Numbered from the stretch's first letter, positions 51,250-61,952 are shown. The stretch is DNA of 64,000 nt from Pedobacter cryoconitis (GCF_014200595.1 NZ_JACHCG010000001.1:2418001-2482000); one strand, 5' to 3'. Made by a program: numbers and translations. The notes: generated by a model from the sequence alone, not told the origin.

Positions 51250-53625
51250 ATGAAAACAATCATCTTATACGCACTCTTACTATTGCCATTATGGGCTCAA
51301 TCACAAGTACAGCTCAAAGGAAATGTAAAAGGAAACAATGAACCAATTGTATGGGCGAATGTGATTTTAACAGATACACAGGGTAAAGTAATTACAGGTG
51401 CACTAACCAAAGAAGACGGTTCTTTTGAACTGGAGCTAAAGAATGGATCTTATCAATTAAAGATCAGCTACCTGGGATTTACAGCATGGGAGAAAAGTAT
51501 ACAGATAGAAAAATACACCGACTTAGGAAACATCGTTTTACAGCAAAAGGACGATCTTCAGGAAGTTAAAATTGTAGCTAAGAAAAAACTGGTCGAGTAT
51601 AAAACAGACCGTATCATCTTTAACGTAGAAAATAGTATTTCGGCCTTGGGAGGTAATGCAGTAAGTGCGATTGGAGCAGCCCCAGGTGTAACGGTTTTGA
51701 ATAATTCTATTAGTATATTGGGTAAAGGGGCTACCCGCGTTATGGTTAATGGCAGATTAATTGAATTAAATGGTGATGAGCTGATCAATTATTTAAATTC
51801 AATCGCTGCTACCGATATTGCCAGTGTCGAAGTGATTACTAATCCACCTGCAAAATATGAAGCTGGCGGAAACGGCGGACTGATAAATATAATATTAAAG
51901 AACGGTGCCCGGAATTCCTGGAAGAATACAACCAGTGCGATCTACGATCAGAGTACTTATAGTTTTTACACCTTACGCGATAATTTCCTGTATAATAAAA
52001 AAAAGGTTAGGTTAGCTTTGAATATTGGTGGTAAAATAGGAAATCTGAAAGAAACGGAAAATTTAAACACTTATTATCCAAATGGTCTTTGGGAATTAAG
52101 CCGGGTGGGAAAACAGAAACAGGATAATTTTTCTGGCGGTATGGCATTTGATTATGATATCTCTGATCGCACTACTCTGGGTATACAATATAGCGGTAAC
52201 CAGGAGAATCCGGATTCAAAAAGCGGGACAACTATCAAGATCAGGAATACTAAAGATCAGATTGATTCTCTTTTGATTAACGATGGATTATATAAGCTGA
52301 GCAATTCAGGTCATACGTATAATACGCATGTTATTACGAAACTGGATACGGCCGGCAGAAAGTTATCAGTTGATCTTGATTATTTCAATTACAATTCAAA
52401 AATTGACAATAATTTCGTGACCAATACATTTTTACCGGATATGGGTTTTCTGAATACCAATCAGTCTGCAAGTAGCCTTTCTGAACAAAACATTCGTAAT
52501 ACCAGTATAAAAGTAGATATGGAATATCCATTGAGGTTTGTGAACCTTTCTTACGGTGCTAAAATGAGCTTTATCAATAGCAAGGCTGATCTCGCCTATT
52601 ACAATACCATTAGTGGAAATGCTGTTTTAGATAAAAACCAATCCAATGAATTTGAATACCAGGAGAATAACCAGTCATTATATGTAAATGGGATTAAAAA
52701 CCTGGGTAGTCAGTTTAGCTTTCAAATCGGTTTAAGAATGGAAAATATCCAGACTAAGGGGTATTCTGGTACTCAAGGTCAAACTACAGTAAAGAACTAT
52801 TTAAAGTTATTTCCGACCTTTTATCTTTCCTATAAAAAAGATGAAAACAATAGTTTTTTATTCAACTATGGGAGAAGAGTTAACAGGCCGGTTTTCAGAG
52901 ATTTAAATCCATTCCGTGCTTATTTAAATAGCAAGGGTTATTCGGAAGGAAATCCATTTTTACAACCATCTTATAATGATAACTTTGATTTCACTTATGT
53001 ATATAAAGGAAACCTGAGAACAAACTTATTCTTTAATAGCACGACTGATGGATTTGGGGTAGTATTTAATTCAGATCCCGTGACGAATATACAGATTATC
53101 AGCAGACAAAATTATTTCAAAGAATACTATTATGGAATTGGCGAAAGTTATACGGTTAACGTTATACCGTGGTGGCAAAGTCAAAACTCGGCTTATGTTC
53201 TGGGTTCAAAAAGTGTTTTTAATGGGCTGGTCAGTGCAACTCCGAAAAACAGTTTACAGTTGTATTTCACAACGAATAATACATTTTCCTTAAGTGCTGT
53301 AACCAAAATACAGGCAGACTATTTTTACAGTTCTCCGGTAAAAAGAGGTTTGTATGAAACCGGACAATTATCCGGATTAAACCTTGGAATCAAGCAAAGT
53401 ATCCTTAAAAATAAGCTTCAATTATCTGTATTAGTGAATGATGTATTTAATACAGCTTATTTGAAAGATTACACCTCTGTAGTGAATAGTATCAAACAGG
53501 TTTATAGCCAGAATAACAGCAGCAGGTTTTTCAGATTTTCTTTAGCTTATAGCTTTGGAAATGACAAAGTTAATGTAAAGCAGCACAGTCTTGGGAATGA
53601 AGAGGAAAGAAGAAGAACAAACTAA
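51250..53625 (+). CDS. Outer-membrane beta-barrel (TonB-receptor-like) protein 3
   Basis: 791 aa. Signal peptide (1-18), regulatory-like domain (GNVKGNNEPIVWANVILT), plug-like region with IIFNVENSISALGGNAVSA, ISILGKGATRVMVNGRLIEL and VITNPPAKYEAGGNGGLINI, and a barrel ending VNDVFNTAY...FRFSLAYSFGN with a basic tail. Third paralogue in the window. No regulator adjacent. Ligand unknown. Confidence 0.9.
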   Translation: MKTIILYALLLLPLWAQSQVQLKGNVKGNNEPIVWANVILTDTQGKVITGALTKEDGSFELELKNGSYQLKISYLGFTAWEKSIQIEKYTDLGNIVLQQKDDLQEVKIVAKKKLVEYKTDRIIFNVENSISALGGNAVSAIGAAPGVTVLNNSISILGKGATRVMVNGRLIELNGDELINYLNSIAATDIASVEVITNPPAKYEAGGNGGLINIILKNGARNSWKNTTSAIYDQSTYSFYTLRDNFLYNKKKVRLALNIGGKIGNLKETENLNTYYPNGLWELSRVGKQKQDNFSGGMAFDYDISDRTTLGIQYSGNQENPDSKSGTTIKIRNTKDQIDSLLINDGLYKLSNSGHTYNTHVITKLDTAGRKLSVDLDYFNYNSKIDNNFVTNTFLPDMGFLNTNQSASSLSEQNIRNTSIKVDMEYPLRFVNLSYGAKMSFINSKADLAYYNTISGNAVLDKNQSNEFEYQENNQSLYVNGIKNLGSQFSFQIGLRMENIQTKGYSGTQGQTTVKNYLKLFPTFYLSYKKDENNSFLFNYGRRVNRPVFRDLNPFRAYLNSKGYSEGNPFLQPSYNDNFDFTYVYKGNLRTNLFFNSTTDGFGVVFNSDPVTNIQIISRQNYFKEYYYGIGESYTVNVIPWWQSQNSAYVLGSKSVFNGLVSATPKNSLQLYFTTNNTFSLSAVTKIQADYFYSSPVKRGLYETGQLSGLNLGIKQSILKNKLQLSVLVNDVFNTAYLKDYTSVVNSIKQVYSQNNSSRFFRFSLAYSFGNDKVNVKQHSLGNEEERRRTN

Positions 53626-53630
53626 AATAG

Positions 53631-53658
53631 AAATTCCCCCGAAAAACCGGGGGAATTT
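53631..53658. terminator. Terminator between convergent genes
   Basis: AAATTCCCCC (53631-53640) pairs perfectly with GGGGGAATTT (53649-53658) around an 8-nt loop, between beta-barrel gene 3 and the convergent GH88 gene. Confidence 0.8.
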
Positions 53659-53686
53659 CAAAATGAAGGCTTTTTTGTCAGGAAGA

Positions 53687-54874
53687 TTACTTTCCTCCTT
53701 TGCTTCTTTTCAAAGCCTCTAAATAATAGTAATCCGCATAAATAATAGGTACATCTATTTCAGATTTCGCAGGTTTATGACCAGTACTATGCGCTAAAAT
53801 AAATCCATCATTTGTTCCGGCACTGCTTGTATAATTTTTAATCAGGCTGTTCAGAATCTGATCTGCCGTTTTTCTATAGCTTTTACCTTCTTTACTATAC
53901 CCACTCAATTCATACAAACCTGAAGCAGTAATTGCCGCTGCTGATGCATCTTTCGGGGAATTTGGAATTTGAGGATCGTTATAGTCCCAATATGGTACTT
54001 TGTCTGCGGGCATTGCCGGATTAGTCAGAATAAACTTAGCAATACCTTCTGCTTGTTTTAAATAAGCAATATCTTTTGTTTCACGGTAACATAAGGTATA
54101 ACCATATAAAGCCCATGCTTGTCCTCTTGCCCATGCAGATGGATCGCTATAGCCCTGAGCGGTTCCTTTCCATTTCACTGCACCAGTTGCAGGATCGTAA
54201 TCGACTACATGAAAAGAACTGTAATCTTCTCTGAAATGGTTTTTAAGCGTCGTATTTGCATGACTAACTGCAATTTTATAAAATGAAGAATCTCCGGTCA
54301 GTTTAGTGGCTTCAAAAAGTAATTCCAGGTTCATCATATTGTCTATAATTACAGGAAACTGCCATTTATCAGCATTATGGTCCCAGGAACGGATCACGCC
54401 TGCCACCGGGTTAAATCTTTTGGAAAGACTTTTTGCAGCTTGTATAATAACTGATTTATAGCTCGTATCACCAGTTAAACGATAGCCGTTACCATAACTG
54501 CAATACACCATAAAACCTAAATCATGTGTTCCGGTGTTGAACTGTTGTGGCGCCAGTTTTTGTGTGAATTCTTTAGCTGGTTCCAGCCATTTAGGGTCTT
54601 TGGTCAGCTCATACATATACCAAAGCATTCCTGAAAAGAAACCGCTTGTCCAGTCTTTTCCAATTACCAATTTCAATTGGTTATTTTCCAGTGTACGTGG
54701 TGCTATATATTTCGGTTCTGCGGCCATAACTTTCACCGAATTTTTAAGCAGTATTTCCACTTGCTTTTCAGCAGGGACCAATGCCCTGGCTACATTCACA
54801 TTTTGTGCTTTTACAGTGCTTCCAGCAGAAAGACACAGTAAGGTAACGAGTGTTAAGTTTATTTTCAATTTCAT
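53687..54874 (-). CDS. GH88 unsaturated glucuronyl hydrolase
   Basis: 395 aa with signal peptide (1-23). Removes the unsaturated uronic acid left at the non-reducing end by polysaccharide lyases. (alpha/alpha)6-type sequence with GKDWTSGFFSGMLWYMYE, FNTGTHDLGFMVYCSYGNGY and the Asp-rich DNMMNLELLFEAT and YWDYNDPQIPNSPKDASAAA. Last gene of the PUL, 49 bp after the lyase gene, whose products are its natural substrate. Confidence 0.93.
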   Translation of the reverse strand: MKLKINLTLVTLLCLSAGSTVKAQNVNVARALVPAEKQVEILLKNSVKVMAAEPKYIAPRTLENNQLKLVIGKDWTSGFFSGMLWYMYELTKDPKWLEPAKEFTQKLAPQQFNTGTHDLGFMVYCSYGNGYRLTGDTSYKSVIIQAAKSLSKRFNPVAGVIRSWDHNADKWQFPVIIDNMMNLELLFEATKLTGDSSFYKIAVSHANTTLKNHFREDYSSFHVVDYDPATGAVKWKGTAQGYSDPSAWARGQAWALYGYTLCYRETKDIAYLKQAEGIAKFILTNPAMPADKVPYWDYNDPQIPNSPKDASAAAITASGLYELSGYSKEGKSYRKTADQILNSLIKNYTSSAGTNDGFILAHSTGHKPAKSEIDVPIIYADYYYLEALKRSKGGK

Positions 54875-54923
54875 CTATTTATTTATTATTGATTTGTACT
54901 TATTTCTTAAATATTGACCGGCT

Positions 54924-56168
54924 TTACAGCCAGATCAGCGGGTGCCGGATAGGCAGGTTCCTGATCACTTCTACCACCTGCGGGTTATGATCCAGCTTTT
55001 TCCAGGTTGCGTACCATGCATTTTCCTGATAGGCGTTTGCTCCGAACAAAAGGAAAGGTTGTGCCACCGGCCAGTTTTCCCAGTACATCACATCTGGCTT
55101 CAGGCTCCATTTACTTTTATCAGCAATAAAAGGATATAAGTAAGAGAGTCCAAGTTTAATAGATTTACCGTCGGCAGTTTTAAATTCCCAGAGATTGTTT
55201 TCTGGTGTAGATAAAATCTGGCAGAGGATCGTCATTGCATCCAGGTTAAAGATCGCATATCCATAAGGTTTAGTACGTGCCATTTCCAGCGGAAAACTAC
55301 CATCGGCGCCCATTTGATTAGGTAAAAGTACAGTTTTATAGCGCACACGCATTGAATCCAGCATGGGCTGATCATTACATAATTTAGCAAATGAAGCGAC
55401 CTGAATTGCCCAGCAGGTGGCATGATTATTTTTCACCATTTTCTCCTGAATTCCAGGTTTACTGGTATTTAACCAATTGGTATAGGCAGAGAACCATCCT
55501 TTGATCGCTGTAGCGGTTTGTGCATCAAATACACTGGCTTTCTCCATCACGATCATCCCTTGTGCAACTTCCATTAAATGGATCGTATCAATGATACCAT
55601 AGTTACGCCCGGTAAATTTCCCTTTGACTGCCTGTGCAAAATTAAGGTTAGGGTTCATTAAGGTTTCGGGATTTACAAACCATGCTTTCAGGTGGATGAT
55701 GGCCTGTGTAACATATTTCTCGTCTCCGGTTAATTTATAGGCAGACGCCAATGCTCCGATCACTTTACTTAAACGGATCATCGCTTTGCGGTGTTCTACA
55801 AAATTATCAGGATTAGTTAGTCCATCCCGGTTGATATAAGGCCCGTCAGGATTTTGAGGATCCGGCCAGAAATAATCAGCTTCGGAGAAGAAATCATGTT
55901 TACCTCCTGCACTTCTGGGAGAGGAGGCATCGGTTATGGTAACTGGCTTCTGGGTCATTGCCCATGCGGCTTCTGCCAGAATTTGTTTCCGCAGCAAAGT
56001 CGTAGCGGCCTTTGTTATTCCATCTTTTTGAGGTGATACATTTTGTACATCAGGTATCCCCCGAACAGTTAATGTATCCAGCTCAGGAGTATTGGCATGA
56101 CCAGTAGTAAATACAGCGGGGCTTATATAAATAACAGCGGCCGATAAAACAGAAAATATGACTTTCAT
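54924..56168 (-). CDS. Alginate-lyase-family polysaccharide lyase (PL38-like)
   Basis: 414 aa with signal peptide (1-~25). (alpha/alpha)-toroid pattern typical of the alginate_lyase family: SAGGKHDFFSEADYFWPDP, GLTNPDNFVEHRKAMIRLS, MVKNNHATCWAIQVASFAKL and FPLEMARTKPYGYAIFNLDA. NNHATCW holds likely catalytic Asn/His. Cleaves uronate chains by beta-elimination; the true polymer could be alginate, glucuronan or another uronic-acid glycan. Between GH2 and GH88 genes on the same strand. Confidence 0.88.
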   Translation of the reverse strand: MKVIFSVLSAAVIYISPAVFTTGHANTPELDTLTVRGIPDVQNVSPQKDGITKAATTLLRKQILAEAAWAMTQKPVTITDASSPRSAGGKHDFFSEADYFWPDPQNPDGPYINRDGLTNPDNFVEHRKAMIRLSKVIGALASAYKLTGDEKYVTQAIIHLKAWFVNPETLMNPNLNFAQAVKGKFTGRNYGIIDTIHLMEVAQGMIVMEKASVFDAQTATAIKGWFSAYTNWLNTSKPGIQEKMVKNNHATCWAIQVASFAKLCNDQPMLDSMRVRYKTVLLPNQMGADGSFPLEMARTKPYGYAIFNLDAMTILCQILSTPENNLWEFKTADGKSIKLGLSYLYPFIADKSKWSLKPDVMYWENWPVAQPFLLFGANAYQENAWYATWKKLDHNPQVVEVIRNLPIRHPLIWL

Positions 56169-56214
56169 AGCACTCAGTTAAATCAATAGGTTTAATTTCA
56201 TTTGTTTCTTCTTC

Positions 56215-58680
56215 TTAAAGATTGGTAAAAGCGGCTGGCAGACCATCAGACTGAACAGCCACTACACTTTTTCCTTTGTTTAATTTCACTTTGATAATTG
56301 CCCGTCCATTATAGGCCTGTACTTTTCTTGAACCTGAGGATGTTCCTAAATCGTCTATAAGTTTACCTTCTCCCGCTAAAGAAAAGTTAATCCAGTTGAC
56401 AGCATCCAGGCATTGTACATTTTTATCGTCATAGAGTTTCACTTCTACGGTCGCTATATCATCTTGCTGATCAATTTTAGTCAAGGTTAGTTTTGATGGC
56501 TTAGTCCATTTTTCGGTTTGATAGTTGAACTTAATCTCATCTTTCACTGTGATCTTTCCTTTTTTACCGATCACAGTAACTGTATTTTCACCTTTAACAA
56601 ATGGGAGGTTCCAGCGCAATCCCGCAGCAGGAAAGTCCTGACTGTTTCTTTTCTTTACACCGAAGCTTTTGCCATTCAAAAACAACTCAGCTTCTGTACA
56701 ATTAGCATAGACTTTTACCATTTTTTCTTCCCCTTGCTCTCCCCATCTTACCGGCCAGGTATGTCCGTAAATATGTACCATTGGCTGGCTTGTCCAGTAC
56801 GATTGGAAAACGTAAAAAGCTTCTTTTTTAGTCAGATCTCTTTCGACCACACCTTTCTGGTTCATATAAGGCACCGGGTTGTCTGGTCTTACGGGTGTAG
56901 AGAAATCTTTAAATGGCCAGTAAGCCGTACCGCTTAACCAGGGCATGGTTTCCTGTTCTTTCAAATGCCAGTCTACCAGGTTAACCAGGTAAGATTCGCT
57001 CCAGTCTCCATCTTTGGAAATCCGCGCAGCGCCACCAAATAAGGAAGCATCTCCTGCCCGCTCGTCAGCACCTGAACCAGTTTTTATTTTACTCAATGCT
57101 TTATCAGGATTTTCGGAATGACGCATGGCATGGCTATCTCCTCCCCATTCTACATGGATAAAGCGTTTTACTTTTTTAAATTCTTCTTCAGAAACAGACT
57201 TGTAATCAGTATAGTTACCACGGTACCAGCCTGCCCAGATAGAGGGTGAATAAACATCTACAATGTCGCTGCAAAAATCACATCGCCTGATGGCGGTTAA
57301 ACGGGAGTTATCAAGTTGATGAGACAGGTCGTTTAGTTCTTTCATGAAAACCCTGATTTTTTCCTTGTCGAACTCTGGAAAATCACCCGGCCAGTCATTT
57401 TCATTCCCCATTCCCCAGAGAATAACTGAGGCATGGTTATAATGCTGTTCGATCATATTGGTTAACATCCGGCGCGCCTGTTCTTTGTAAACGTCTCCGC
57501 CCAATCCACCACGGCACCATGGAATTTCTTCCCATACCATAATTCCAAGGCTATCACACAGGTTCAAAACGATGCGGGATTGCTGATAATGTGCCAGACG
57601 GATGAAATTAACCCCCATATCTTTCATCATGATCATTTCTTCACGGATCATATTTTCTGTCATTGCAGCTGCTACGCCCGCATGATCTTCATGCCGGTGC
57701 GTACCTCTGAGCAGTAAACGTTTTCCATTCAGCATGAAAGGCCCTTTTTCTACAAATTCAAAATTTCTGAAGCCAACTTTTTCTACGCCTTTAGCGACAC
57801 CAACTGAGGAATGGATTTCATATTGCACAGTATACAATAAGGGCTGATCAGTTGACCACAATACGGGTTTCTTTACTTGAAGTTCCCAGAGTTTAGTATC
57901 ATTTGATAAGGTGCTTAATTTTTTTTCTGTTTTGGCGACCACTTTACCCGATGGATCAACTAATTTCAGAAGGACAGTTGCTTCGCTGATTCCTGTAGGG
58001 TTATAAAACCTGCTGCTGACTGCAAGTTGACCAGATTTTCCGGCCGCATCAACTTCAGCTTTAGCAAATAGTTTATCAGCAGAAAGTGCTGGCGTATAAA
58101 CCAGGTTTAAATAGCGGTAAATACCTCCGTAGATGTTAAAGTCAGAAAGATCTGAAGGAATCATCTCCAGATCTCTTGAATTATCGGTACGTACAGACAC
58201 AGGGATTTTACTTTTGAACTGTTTCTTGTAGATTTCTGTTTTTTTGAAAGCTGCAACTGCATCAGTAATGTCAACCGTCCATTCATCATAACCGCCTGTA
58301 TGTGAACCGACTTTTGTGGTATAGACATAAACTTCTGTTTTTTGTCCGGCGCCTTCAAAATGTAATAGTGTACGTCCATTTTGATAAGGGTTAGTCACCT
58401 CTATTGTGGTGCGGTACCAGGATGGCCCCTGGTAATAATTTACATCAGGGTCTACAGCATCTGTCGCATTAACACAATGCGGTAAGGTAACTGATTGCCA
58501 AAGCGGTACACTTTCCGGATTTCCTTTGCCAACCGGGCGGACAGCTTCCCAGATCCCACCTAAATCTTGTTTTACGAATTCCCAATTCTGATTTAAACGT
58601 TTCGATTCCTGTGCCTCTGCCGGACGAATTCCAAGCAGAGATCCAAGAATAACAAACACACAAAAATATCTGATCATCAT
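56215..58680 (-). CDS. GH2 glycoside hydrolase (beta-glycosidase) A
   Basis: 821 aa with signal peptide (1-23). Domain order: sugar-binding (LLHFEGAGQKTEVYVY), Ig-like, TIM barrel (acid/base Glu in WGMGNENDW, nucleophile Glu in HVEWGGDS, plus RLAHYQQSR), then C-terminal Ig-like domains with AELFLNGKSFGVKKR. Retaining exo-beta-glycosidase; beta-glucuronidase or beta-galactosidase cannot be told apart here. Its ATG overlaps the stop of GH2 B by 1 bp (TAATG). Confidence 0.92.
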   Translation of the reverse strand: MMIRYFCVFVILGSLLGIRPAEAQESKRLNQNWEFVKQDLGGIWEAVRPVGKGNPESVPLWQSVTLPHCVNATDAVDPDVNYYQGPSWYRTTIEVTNPYQNGRTLLHFEGAGQKTEVYVYTTKVGSHTGGYDEWTVDITDAVAAFKKTEIYKKQFKSKIPVSVRTDNSRDLEMIPSDLSDFNIYGGIYRYLNLVYTPALSADKLFAKAEVDAAGKSGQLAVSSRFYNPTGISEATVLLKLVDPSGKVVAKTEKKLSTLSNDTKLWELQVKKPVLWSTDQPLLYTVQYEIHSSVGVAKGVEKVGFRNFEFVEKGPFMLNGKRLLLRGTHRHEDHAGVAAAMTENMIREEMIMMKDMGVNFIRLAHYQQSRIVLNLCDSLGIMVWEEIPWCRGGLGGDVYKEQARRMLTNMIEQHYNHASVILWGMGNENDWPGDFPEFDKEKIRVFMKELNDLSHQLDNSRLTAIRRCDFCSDIVDVYSPSIWAGWYRGNYTDYKSVSEEEFKKVKRFIHVEWGGDSHAMRHSENPDKALSKIKTGSGADERAGDASLFGGAARISKDGDWSESYLVNLVDWHLKEQETMPWLSGTAYWPFKDFSTPVRPDNPVPYMNQKGVVERDLTKKEAFYVFQSYWTSQPMVHIYGHTWPVRWGEQGEEKMVKVYANCTEAELFLNGKSFGVKKRNSQDFPAAGLRWNLPFVKGENTVTVIGKKGKITVKDEIKFNYQTEKWTKPSKLTLTKIDQQDDIATVEVKLYDDKNVQCLDAVNWINFSLAGEGKLIDDLGTSSGSRKVQAYNGRAIIKVKLNKGKSVVAVQSDGLPAAFTNL

Positions 58681-61361
58681 TAATATATTTTTCTAAGCCC
58701 TAAAGCATTTAATACTGGTATACCTTCTATTGTCTTAAAATCTAAAGTGATTCCTTTTCCACCTTGTACAGTAATCCTGGTCCTTTTCTTTACAGCGGTC
58801 GTATAGCCATAATCTGCTGCAAGGTTCAGGTTTTCCAAAAAGTTTTCTCCATTAATGCTTACATTAAAGATGCGCTGTCTGACCACTTCGGTTTGATGAT
58901 TATTATCTAAGTTATAAGCCAAAGCCTCTTTAGTTACCCCACCAATAAGCTCCGCGAAGTACAGAGAAAGCTCATATTCACCATCAGGTACGTCTAATTT
59001 GAACTGTTTAATTCCAACCTGCTGAGTTTGATAAACCGGGTCGTTATCAGTTTCCAGAATATTCTTATCACTTCCATAAGACATCCTGTTATTGGTTCCT
59101 TTGAATGCTTCACCACCTATGTATCCCCAGCTGCCTTTTTTATAAGGCTGATCTGGCATCCAGATTTGATGTGTTGTTTCATCGATATAAAAGCGTCTGG
59201 ACCCCAAAAGGATATTCATTTCTTTAAATGGGACCTGACGATCTGAGAATTTAAAGGGTTGCAAGGTAAAATCTACATCCAGTTCGTCACTGTGAGCTGC
59301 TGAGGTTACTTTCAATTGATTTAAACCGTTGACAAATGGAACTTCCCATGAACAAACATGATCTGCTGCGCTTTTTACGCCTAAACTCTGACCATTGATA
59401 AATAGTTCTGCGGTTTTCTGATTTGTGGTAACCTGTACGGGCTGGGTAGCAAATGATTTGGAAGAATCGGCGGTTCCAGTTCTGATTTTCCATGTTCTAG
59501 AAGCTATTTTAAGAAATGGCGTATTCAGCAAATAAGCCTGATAAAGCAGGTAAATATCTTTGGGTTCCCTTCCTAAAGTCAGCAGTCCTTTATTGTTAAT
59601 ATGAGGCATGGTTTCTTCGCGGGTTTCAGAGTTAAAATCGGCCAGGTTCCAAACCATGGCACCACTTACAAAAGGTCTTTTGATAATATCATTTAAATAA
59701 ACCTGGTTAAATTTGATAGCATACTCAACGCTTTTATCGAACCTGACAGGTGAAAAGGAACGGATACGCGGATCTGCATCTGCACCGTATTCAGTTACCA
59801 GCATGGGTTTATCGGCCAATTCCTGATGATGGCGATCTAAAAACTTACCGAAATCTTCAATATTACCTGAATACCAGCCAGAATAAAGGTTCCAGCCCAC
59901 GATCATTGGAATTTTAGTTAAACCTATTTTATGATAGCTATCAAAAGAACCATGATTTGCAATCATAGTATATCTTGAGGGGTCTTCTTTTCTCGTTAAG
60001 CTATCCAGTGTCTGTGCAAGGGTTACGATGTGCTTGAAATAAACTGCTTGCCTGGGTTTGTCATCTGCAAACTTAGGACGCAGTAAAATCTCATTCATAT
60101 AGGCCCAGATCACTACACTTGGATGGTTGAAGTTTTGACGGATCATCTCTACCTGCATATTTTTGCAGTTTTCTGTAAAAGCCGCCGACTCGGTAATGGT
60201 ATTGACAACCGGAATTTCTACTGAAGCCAGAATCCCCAAACGGTCACAGGCTTCCAGTATCTGCGGATCCTGAGGATAATGGGAAACTCTTAGAAAGTTC
60301 CCTCCCATTTTTTTCAACAGCTCCACGTCTCTGATTTGTAAAGCATCAGGAACAGCATTTCCCATATCTTTATAGTCCTGATGACGACTCGCTCCTATTA
60401 ATTTAAGAGGCTCTCCGTTAAGGGAAAACCCTTTTTCAGCTTCAAACTTAAACCAGCGAAAACCTAATGGATTAGCTACCTGGTCTAAAACAGCTTTAGT
60501 TTTAACATCAATAAGCTGCGTAATCACCCGGTACAGGTATGGTTTTTCCGGAGACCAGAGCTGAGGATTTTTAATGTTTTTAAAGTCTTGTACAAGGGCG
60601 CTAGTCTGATTTGCAGGCACTTTTAGCGTAGTTATATTTGTGGCCACAACCATACCATCAGCATCTGCTAAAGTGGTATTTACCTGAACTTTAATTTCTT
60701 CTGCCGAAGCATTCTCAATTAAGCTTTTCGCTTTTAAACTAGCCGTTTCTTTGGAAACATCAGGCGTTGTCAGATAAACACCAGCACTGCTGCCATGATC
60801 ATTTTTGGAAAAATGAACCGGTTCTGTGATCATCAGGTTAACATTCCGGTAAATACCTCCAAAAAAGGTAAAATCAGCGGTTAAAGGGGCAATGTCTTCG
60901 TTAAAACGATTCGTTACTTTGACTTGTACTTCATCATCTTTATAATTCAGAAAACGGCTTACAGGAACAACAAACCTGGTATAGCCACCGATATGGCTTC
61001 CTGCCAGTTTTCCGTTCACATAAACTTCAGTTTCCTGATTTACGCCATTAAAAGTAAGGGAAACTTCTTTGTTTTTTACGCCGGCATCGAGTTTGAGTTT
61101 CCTTTTATACCAGCCTGTACCCCGATAATAACCAGGTTCATCATCCATTATATCTGTGGTATTCCAGCTATGTGGAATGCTAACGGTTTGCCAGCTTAGA
61201 TCCAAAGAAGGGCTTTGACCGCCTGGCTGGTCTTTACTGAACTTCCACTGATCGTTTAAACTAATCAGTTTAACTGGTTTATTTTGGGCATAGGTAGTAG
61301 ATGCGCCTAATAAAACGCAGGGTATCAGCAGTGTGATGAGGTGTCGGCAAGTATATTTCAA
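58680..61361 (-). CDS. GH2 glycoside hydrolase B with C-terminal malectin domain
   Basis: 893 aa with signal peptide (1-25). Sugar-binding domain (LTFNGVNQETEVYVNGKLAG), TIM barrel with acid/base Glu in WAYMNEILLRP and nucleophile Glu in VTEYGADADP, then Ig-like parts (AELFINGQSLGVKS) and a malectin-type carbohydrate-binding domain (~745-890, YELSLYFAEL, RIFNVSINGE). Likely acts on the same glycan as GH2 A with different specificity. Translationally coupled to GH2 A. Confidence 0.92.
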   Translation of the reverse strand: MKYTCRHLITLLIPCVLLGASTTYAQNKPVKLISLNDQWKFSKDQPGGQSPSLDLSWQTVSIPHSWNTTDIMDDEPGYYRGTGWYKRKLKLDAGVKNKEVSLTFNGVNQETEVYVNGKLAGSHIGGYTRFVVPVSRFLNYKDDEVQVKVTNRFNEDIAPLTADFTFFGGIYRNVNLMITEPVHFSKNDHGSSAGVYLTTPDVSKETASLKAKSLIENASAEEIKVQVNTTLADADGMVVATNITTLKVPANQTSALVQDFKNIKNPQLWSPEKPYLYRVITQLIDVKTKAVLDQVANPLGFRWFKFEAEKGFSLNGEPLKLIGASRHQDYKDMGNAVPDALQIRDVELLKKMGGNFLRVSHYPQDPQILEACDRLGILASVEIPVVNTITESAAFTENCKNMQVEMIRQNFNHPSVVIWAYMNEILLRPKFADDKPRQAVYFKHIVTLAQTLDSLTRKEDPSRYTMIANHGSFDSYHKIGLTKIPMIVGWNLYSGWYSGNIEDFGKFLDRHHQELADKPMLVTEYGADADPRIRSFSPVRFDKSVEYAIKFNQVYLNDIIKRPFVSGAMVWNLADFNSETREETMPHINNKGLLTLGREPKDIYLLYQAYLLNTPFLKIASRTWKIRTGTADSSKSFATQPVQVTTNQKTAELFINGQSLGVKSAADHVCSWEVPFVNGLNQLKVTSAAHSDELDVDFTLQPFKFSDRQVPFKEMNILLGSRRFYIDETTHQIWMPDQPYKKGSWGYIGGEAFKGTNNRMSYGSDKNILETDNDPVYQTQQVGIKQFKLDVPDGEYELSLYFAELIGGVTKEALAYNLDNNHQTEVVRQRIFNVSINGENFLENLNLAADYGYTTAVKKRTRITVQGGKGITLDFKTIEGIPVLNALGLRKIY

Positions 61362-61429
61362 AATTCAGGGTTTAAATTACAATTCATTATTAATCCCGGA
61401 TTAGTCTGTTGCTAACCCGGGATGTACAT

Positions 61430-61942
61430 TTATTTTATTTCCAAAAAGCGTATATAGGATTGCTTAAAGGTCCCTACGGTATATTTTTCATTCGTATTTT
61501 TGATCAGGTCAAGTTCTATCTTCCTTGTTCCGGCAACTGTACTGTTCAATATCTTGATATAGATGGTATCAACCAATGCTTTCGCCTGCGGAAAATTAAG
61601 TGAATATATCGCATTTACTGCTGTAATTGCATTCCCATTTTTATCAACCACGGTAAAGTCCTGTCCTGCAACCGCAGGATTTGTAATTCCTTTAGTTACA
61701 AAAGTATATTGGGCTGCTGCATCGTAATCACGCACATAAGCGGAATAAAACTGAACCGGAAACTTCACTAATTTAGTTTGTGTGCGGAGTACCGATTCTG
61801 TACCTGTATTATTCCAGGGCAGAAACCCGGCGTAGTAATAATTCTCATATTCCGCCAGACCTTTCTTCGAATTATCGCCGTCCTTTTTACAGGCTGTAAA
61901 AACAAGTGCAAAAGCGGTTAAATATATAATTGTTCTATTCAT
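61430..61942 (-). CDS. SusE-position surface lipoprotein (DUF4843-like)
   Basis: 170 aa, lipoprotein signal with lipobox VFTAC (Cys17). Beta-rich, with KFPVQFYSAYVRDYDAAAQY and DTIYIKILNSTVAGTRKIEL. Sits directly after SusD (10 bp), the usual place of surface glycan-binding proteins. DUF4843-like by pattern only. Probably helps capture the glycan. Confidence 0.75.
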   Translation of the reverse strand: MNRTIIYLTAFALVFTACKKDGDNSKKGLAEYENYYYAGFLPWNNTGTESVLRTQTKLVKFPVQFYSAYVRDYDAAAQYTFVTKGITNPAVAGQDFTVVDKNGNAITAVNAIYSLNFPQAKALVDTIYIKILNSTVAGTRKIELDLIKNTNEKYTVGTFKQSYIRFLEIK

Positions 61943-61952
61943 TTTTTTAAGA

